NCBI GenBank assembly: GCA_001986395.2
Contig: MQVO02000013.1
Location: 620,001-684,000, forward strand
Reading direction: 5' to 3'
Length of the DNA: 64,000 nucleotides
Source of the DNA: Irpex lacteus
Lineage: Eukaryota > Basidiomycota > Agaricomycetes > Polyporales > Irpicaceae
Position 1 is the first letter of the stretch, and each line of letters starts with the position of its first letter. A model generated the notes under the pieces. It was not told the origin of the DNA and did not search any database. It was given only the letters and a program-made list of their open reading frames with translations. Both the position numbers and the translations under genes were made by a program. This document shows, piece by piece, positions 58,543 through 64,000 of this stretch.

Positions 58543-60884
58543 CACGACGATGTATTGGTCCGCTGCTGAACATCCGGTGGATGACCATAAAGCTTCTAGC
58601 AGGCTAAATGACGATGAAACCCGTAGTTATCGCTACCCTCGCGCTACTATCTGCTATCTGCAAACCTTCTGGAATGGCTTCTCGTCCGGCAGGTGACGAA
58701 GAGCTGAAGCTGTGAAGGATCGGTCACTCTGCAATCTTCGTGAGCGGTTCGCCCAATGACACTACTGAGCTATATCTAAGTACTTAGATGCTAGTGGATT
58801 CCCAAAAAAAATGTACGTGCTTTTGACGTTACGCTGAGTATGAGCGCATCTCTGCTTTAGTGACGGAGATGCGGGTTGAGTGTTGGGCGTTGAGCTCGCA
58901 GGCATTTTTGTAACGAGGAGAGATGAGGATCAAGGGTGCGAGCTCTGTCATTCCATGTCTTCTCAACCGAATGCAGCCTTGACTGAAATACTCTCTTTTC
59001 TATTGTCTGGCCTTAGGCTGGTGATGTACGTCCTTTTCAAATAACTGGGCCGCATATGCCCACCACCATAACCTCCTCTCGTAGGGATACTCACGCCGAA
59101 AACTTGAGACAGGCACCCCATTCATTATCATCGCGCTCCCTCACTTGAGCAACAAACTTCGTCGTAAAGCAGGACGCTCGAATCTCGATGCCACGTGGGT
59201 ACTTGCATACTCTCAAGTGACGTTGTCAGAGAGACCATCGACACTCACCATCAAACACCCACACCTCTGCGAGTGGCAACCACGTTCGCGGGTACGGTAA
59301 TGCGGGACATACTAACCATGTCACGGATATGGAGGATGCGGAATCAACCAACTGTCAAGCTTGTCAAGTAGGTCTGTCGAATATCTGGTTTTATCATGTA
59401 TTCACCAAAATACCCAAGCGTACGACGGACTGCGGATCCTCACCTGTTTGCATTGGCAACGATTAATTGGGATTCTGCGTCATAACTTATCCTGTATTCA
59501 TCGGCCGATGCAATTGAGCACGACTCAGGGATGCCAGAAGGGAGATCTCGAACGCCGTTCCTGTTGATGTTAATGTAGACCAGCTTGATGAGAAGTGGCT
59601 ACATTGTCCAGGTTCCAACAGGTTTATGAAGAACCATGCCCATGCAGCATATGCTAGTGACAAGCAAATACGCAACTTGAATCGAGGGAATTGTGAGTCT
59701 CACATCCAATCAATTGAAGGCCGCCACTGACCTTTGCCCGTAATCTTCGATGGATCTTAGAAAACTACCACATGGAAGGTACCTGGGCGTTGACAGGGAT
59801 AGATGCTTAATAGGGAAAACAAGGTCGCTCAGTTAACGTTGTTACAGAGATCACCGCCACTAGATGCGCAGGGCCCGAAGTTCATTCCCACATGTCAAAT
59901 CCCGCAGTACCTGGGAAATCGGAAACTGATACTCCTTCAGATATGAAGTCGACGCTCTAAGTCGTACTTGGATTCTGTCAAAGCAGAATGTTGACTGTGA
60001 GCTATGTATTACGTTCATTTCGCAGTGAGAAGAAGCCAACTCTCCTTCTGTTTGTAGCTTCGTCGGCGTGTCCACGCCCGTCCTTTCCGTCCACGCTAGC
60101 CAACTTCCGAATCCTACCTTCCAAGCCCCGGACTTACCACTCCGAATCTTCCATCCATCCACCATTGACATCGATCGCCCGCCTCCTCATAGCCTTCGAC
60201 GCTCCTACACATGTCCAGCGCAAAACTCCGTACACGACAGACGAAACCAGGCACGCCACAGCATCATTACCTCACAGCCACAACCTGTCATCTATAATTG
60301 CGACCGTTTCCTTCTGCAGTCATGATCAATGGCTTCAAGTACCGCCGGCATGCCACGTTACTTGATGCCGGCCGCGGCCTGTGGCCCGCAGATTGAGACC
60401 GCAGATGTTTCATGGAGCTGTGGGTCGAGCCTGAAAGATGGTGCTGTACTTGGTGGGTATCTCCGAGGAGACGATGACGAGGCCAGCGATTGAAGACGGC
60501 AAGATTGAAGAAACAGAAAGAGGCTGCGGTGAAGATTGATGATGTTTGGTTTGCGTAAGCTTCTGTCTTGCTCTTATCGCTGGGACGCGAATGCAAAGCG
60601 GCTGACGAATGTGCTGTACGTTATGTGTTAGGTGTGAAGCTGCGTAATCACGATCAGGTCGTTCGTCAGAATGAAGCGGGAGAGCAGGAGCACGAGAACC
60701 AAACGATCGTTCAGATCTCAGATGTTAGGTGCTGGATACTCGCTTTGAAAGGTATCTATCAACGGTGGTATTTGATGCAGAATTGTGTGACAATAATACA
60801 ACGTGCTCTCAGCTACTTGCCGCCAACAGAGCTTGAATCAACCCATTGAAGGCGAACCTACAAAAGGAGCAGAGGCTGGTCAGT
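58543..60884. other. Gene-poor region with coding-like scraps
   Basis: A minus-strand stretch near 59095-59190 reads RASCFTTKFVAQVRERDDNE and ends at a GTGAGT donor. A plus-strand stretch near 59530-59690 reads PVDVNVDQLDEKWLHCPGSN and continues with KQIRNLNRG. Both look more protein-like than chance, but I cannot build either into a gene. The frame at 60568-60849 has no recognised domain. Confidence 0.3.
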
Positions 60885-61685
60885 TTACTCGATCTTGAAT
60901 AGTGGAACATTCAAACTGCATATCACCTGAGAAAGGCTTGCTTGAAGCGCATCTTCCCATTTGTTACTCAGGTCTGATAACGACTCGATGAGTGAAGCGT
61001 GATTCCAACCGTCACGGTGATTAAAAGCTTTGTTTCGCGGCCTCTTTTGGATTTCGTGTGCAACAATGGCTACGTTGATAGTCTCGGAAGGGGGAGGCTG
61101 ATCTGGCTGAAGAGAACTTTCCGGGACAAGGCTCGTTAGGCGTCCGTGAGCGTCGAGGCAGAAGTTGTGGCAAAATTGTAGAAGATGGTAATATGCAGTA
61201 GCCCAGATTGTCTCCATTTCTGCAGCGTAGAGATGCTGCACGCCTTTTCGCGCGACGATTCTAGCGACATGCGTGGCTTGATCACGCCATCCTTGCCTTA
61301 CTGCAATGCAATACAAGGAGGTTGGGTTCGGGTGCTGCTCGCTGAGAGCACCGAATTCAGCTTTGATAGCGAGGACAATCCTCGTGAGGTTCCACTTCTC
61401 TGCAGCATCATATACAGCACAGAGGAGAGAGAGATCCACGAGGTCAAGGCGCTCGAGGGGATAGCAGAGCCTCACGAGCTCTGCCAGTACATCGCCGGGT
61501 AGATCGATGGGGAAGGTTGTAGGAGTCGAAGTGACGTCGTGGTTCGAGTTTTGCTGGGAATCTACGGTGTCAGAACCGAGTACGATGTCAGAATCGAGTA
61601 ATCCTCCTGCAGATGCTGCACGCAAAACAGCAGAATGGACAGGAAATTTGACGCCGTCCCGTGAGAGTAAAACTGCGTCTGGCAT
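60885..61685 (-). CDS. BTB/POZ domain protein 1
   Basis: BTB domains dimerise and in many proteins serve as CUL3 ubiquitin-ligase adaptors. The domain starts almost at the first residue: MPDAVLLSRDGVKFPVHSAV, then LRAASAGGLLDSDIVLG, FPIDLPGDVLAELVRLCYPL and LVDLSLLCAVYDAAEKWNLT, the normal order of a basidiomycete BTB protein. The rest is helical (FGALSEQHPNPTSLYCIAVR, HVARIVARKGVQHLYAAEME), with a C-terminal region of no known motif. The ATG at 61685 would begin inside the usual N-terminal strand of the domain (commonly DPDADVVLRSSDG...), so a short upstream exon may exist. About 266 residues from this ATG. Confidence 0.75.
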   Translation of the reverse strand: MPDAVLLSRDGVKFPVHSAVLRAASAGGLLDSDIVLGSDTVDSQQNSNHDVTSTPTTFPIDLPGDVLAELVRLCYPLERLDLVDLSLLCAVYDAAEKWNLTRIVLAIKAEFGALSEQHPNPTSLYCIAVRQGWRDQATHVARIVARKGVQHLYAAEMETIWATAYYHLLQFCHNFCLDAHGRLTSLVPESSLQPDQPPPSETINVAIVAHEIQKRPRNKAFNHRDGWNHASLIESLSDLSNKWEDALQASLSQVICSLNVPLFKIE

Positions 61686-61885
61686 AGTACGTCGCAAAAA
61701 ACCGAGTGGGTACTGTAAGCACAGATGGGTGTCGATAAGCTTCGTCAGACATGTAATGCAGTTGGGGGGATTATCAGCACTGACAATCCGTGCACACTTT
61801 CACCGAACGCCTATAATGCTACGCGCACGAGTATATCGTCGCTTATCATCGCTCCCGCCACACCTTATAATGCAGCCACTAAGAC

Positions 61886-61915
61886 ATTATAATCTCACCG
61901 CAGGGAGATTATAAT
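61886..61915. repeat. Perfect 11-bp hairpin
   Basis: ATTATAATCTC and GAGATTATAAT separated by 8 bases. The core TTATAAT also occurs nearby at about 61865 and 62247, and a related ATTATAA at about 62442. Confidence 0.8.
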
Positions 61916-62295
61916 CCTGGGCGCTAGGGAGGCCTAAACAGTCAAAAGATTCGATTTTTCTACTCTGACTTATTAAGTCGGTCTCATGCGGTGGCCCGAG
62001 CTGGGATCAAATGCCATTGGCCAGAATCGAACGCAGGAGCTATCGGACGGCCACGGCGCCTTACCACAGCTCTATATGGGCTTGTATATACACGAAATAG
62101 ATTGCCCTATATACCCAATTTCTTCTCTCGTACTTAGGCAAACGGAGCACATATGTACTGTGTCATTATCATTGCTTTGAGTAAGTATTTGTATGTCTCG
62201 GTGCTCTGCCTGTACTTTTTTAAAATATGGGCCGGTGACCACGCTTATAATATTCGGCAGCCTCGATTATAAGTGATTCTAAACTACGCCGCCAG

Positions 62296-62396
62296 GATTT
62301 TGAGTGCTGATATGCTGGCACGCCAAGGTATATAAAGGGTTATTATCATAGCGCCGAGGATATCGGTGCCGCCGGGGATTATCAGCACTCAAAATC
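62296..62396. repeat. 17-bp inverted repeat
   Basis: GATTTTGAGTGCTGATA (62296-62312) and its exact reverse complement (62380-62396), each flanked by GCCGCC and GCTGG-like sequence. A related copy, ATTATCAGCACTGACAATC, is at about 61770-61788. This suggests remnants of a small repeated element between the two BTB genes. Confidence 0.75.
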
Positions 62397-62478
62397 GCTG
62401 GCGCTTGACAATATAAGTGCTGTTCGGTACAATAGGCTGGCATTATAAACATCAAAATCCCTGTCGACGCTGATAAGC

Positions 62479-63258
62479 TCAACACGATTTTTGCGACGTA
62501 GTGTCACCACTGCGCAGGAGCGTGTACTTTGCCTGTATAGCCGCAGAATTATCGCGTGCTGAGCTACGGGCAGCGGTAAGATTCGTCGCGCCAGTACTAG
62601 TTGGGTCACCCCCTCTGGTAAAGCTTGGCACTATTGGATCCCAATTTCCTCTTAGTAGGCCCGGGGGTTTCGTGCGTAGGTAGTGCAAAAGGCGATAATA
62701 GCTGCCCGCTGTAATCGCTTTCATCTTCGTACTGAAGCTTGCACCGACTAAGGTCCGCTCAAATTGGTTTGTAGGGCCATCGAAGGATGATGCAGCCTTC
62801 CATACTTCCGCAGCGTGGCGTGCTTCTTCTTCGACATGGAGCTTGCAAGAAATGGCGAAGACATCCAGTGGGTGTGTCTGTACAAACTTTCGCAGCATAT
62901 TCTGAGATAGCTTCATGGCCTCTGACATCTGGTATTTGATCGCAGCCTCTAAGACATTCTCTAGGAGCGAGAGGTCATCGATGATGGGATCATCCACCGG
63001 ATAGCAGAGGCGCATGAGACGGTCAAAGGTCTGACTAGTCTCAGCTATAGGGATGGGGTTCTGGTTATCGGGTACGACAGTTGTGTCGGTGCGCGCCCCA
63101 GGTTGTGCCATAGAAAACATATCCATGAAGAAGGGTGAAGCTAGGATAAGAACTGCCCTGTAAAGGTAGAAGTCGACGTTGTCGGAGGTTCGAATGAGAG
63201 TATCGGCGGAGCGAATATCGAAAGGGGGCTTCGCTACAGTAGAATTTGTGCGAGACAT
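62479..63258 (-). CDS. BTB/POZ domain protein 2
   Basis: Intronless frame of 259 residues starting MSRTNSTVAKPPFDIRSADT. The BTB domain runs from DTLIRTSDNVDFYLYRAVLI, ASPFFMDMFSMAQPGARTDT, PIAETSQTFDRLMRLCYPVD to DDLSLLENVLEAAIKYQMSE. This is the family's consensus layout with its characteristic IPIAE and LLRLCYP-type blocks. The second half is helical (FVQTHPLDVFAISCKLHVEE, EARHAAEVWKAASS) with a conserved YRLLHYLRT. The last 40 residues, from the Ser/Thr/Ala-rich part to the stop, come from DNA next to the hairpin repeats and may be recent. Related to but clearly diverged from BTB protein 1. Partner and targets are unknown. Confidence 0.85.
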   Translation of the reverse strand: MSRTNSTVAKPPFDIRSADTLIRTSDNVDFYLYRAVLILASPFFMDMFSMAQPGARTDTTVVPDNQNPIPIAETSQTFDRLMRLCYPVDDPIIDDLSLLENVLEAAIKYQMSEAMKLSQNMLRKFVQTHPLDVFAISCKLHVEEEARHAAEVWKAASSFDGPTNQFERTLVGASFSTKMKAITAGSYYRLLHYLRTKPPGLLRGNWDPIVPSFTRGGDPTSTGATNLTAARSSARDNSAAIQAKYTLLRSGDTTSQKSC

Positions 63259-64000
63259 GTTTCTTCACGAGCAAAGGGTTCTGAGACGTAGTGAATAAGT
63301 AAATTGCTTGAATGACAAGCGATTTAGCTCATCTCGTACATACCTTTTGATTCTTGTAGGATAGACCACGAACTTGTCAGTGGGGGAGTCAGCAGTGGCA
63401 AGGTCGATTCGTTTGACTGAGTCCATGGTACTAGTAGTCCCTTGACGAGCCCAAACAGAAGACAACCATCGAAGTTCTAGTTGAGTTTGTTCGCACATTG
63501 ATCAGCTCAGAGATAGAAGGTTAATATCGATAAGTAGACGTCGGGTGCTCATGCACCCACTGGCATGCGCTTACGGCGATTATACAATCGCCCAAAGCGG
63601 AATGTAAACTTTGTCAAGAGCGCTCAGCACCCCAACTTCTACTTTATTCCCAGTTGCTCGCAAATCCCAAGGGAACCAGATTTATGCGCCAGCATTGTAC
63701 AAACGAGAAACGGTGGGGCGAGTATGACCAGTTACCATGCTTTATCGTCATGCGCTGAAGGCGAAGTAGTCCGAGTCAAACCCAGGTCGCTCGTCACAAT
63801 CAAACGCCAGGGGTGGGGGAACACGAGCCTGAGAAGCTACTCTGCTGACTACTAGTAACGGTAAGCCTTTCTCGCATGCACGTATCATCATATATCACAA
63901 GAACATTATCACACCCTTCTCTCAAACTTCAGGCTTCCCGTTTCCCATTCAAACAAGCATTGAAGTTTGATCAAACCTGGTTCTGACGGTACCGTCCAAC
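63259..64000. other. Right edge, no supported gene
   Basis: Two unassigned frames (63265-63498 minus; 63565-63855 plus) have no motif. The minus frame lies just upstream of BTB protein 2 and could be its 5' UTR. Confidence 0.4.

Noticed and set aside
1..64000. CRISPR arrays, operons, ribosome binding sites, viral genes
   Set aside because: The window is intron-rich fungal nuclear DNA; no regularly spaced direct repeats and no viral protein motifs were seen.

Overview
This window is nuclear DNA of a filamentous basidiomycete, most likely an Agaricomycete. Genes are dense and carry many short introns (about 45-70 bases, GTRNGT...YAG). Several encoded families are restricted to or expanded in that group (DUF6533, DUF6593, large F-box and BTB families, single-pass mucin-like membrane proteins). 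Gene models were built by joining open frames across splice sites that keep the frame; short 5' exons are the least certain part.

Left third (1-21 kb): a DUF6533 membrane protein, an Fmp52/HTATIP2-like NAD(P)-binding protein, a 1,691-residue pericentrin-like spindle pole body protein with a C-terminal PACT module, a conserved unknown, a DUF6593 protein (copy a), a decaying F-box unit (copy A), a 2.1-kb gene-free stretch, an amino acid permease, and a zinc finger/RGG protein.

Middle (21-49 kb): an apparently intact inverted copy of the F-box unit (copy B), a long disordered protein, the bifunctional purine enzyme ATIC, two more DUF6593 genes (b frameshifted, c intact), a She3-like coiled-coil protein, cardiolipin synthase, a Rom2-type RhoGEF with two tandem DH domains, a DHA2-type drug transporter, a small heat-shock protein with a heat-shock element and TATA box, and a tRNA m3C methyltransferase of the METTL2/6/8-Trm140 family.

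Right third (49-64 kb): accessory DNA. It holds a family of secreted or membrane proteins ending in PPRYxE, one of them carrying a 0.9-kb TA-flanked inverted-repeat element in an intron, a long stretch of coding-like fragments, and two BTB/POZ genes separated by hairpin-rich repeats.

The genes do not form one pathway. Core housekeeping genes sit mostly in divergent pairs with short shared promoters (2980/3396, 26792/27543, 34229/34474, 46934/47318). They are interrupted by lineage-specific families in pairs or triples, and the F-box and DUF6593 copies are arranged almost as a mirror image around 18 kb.
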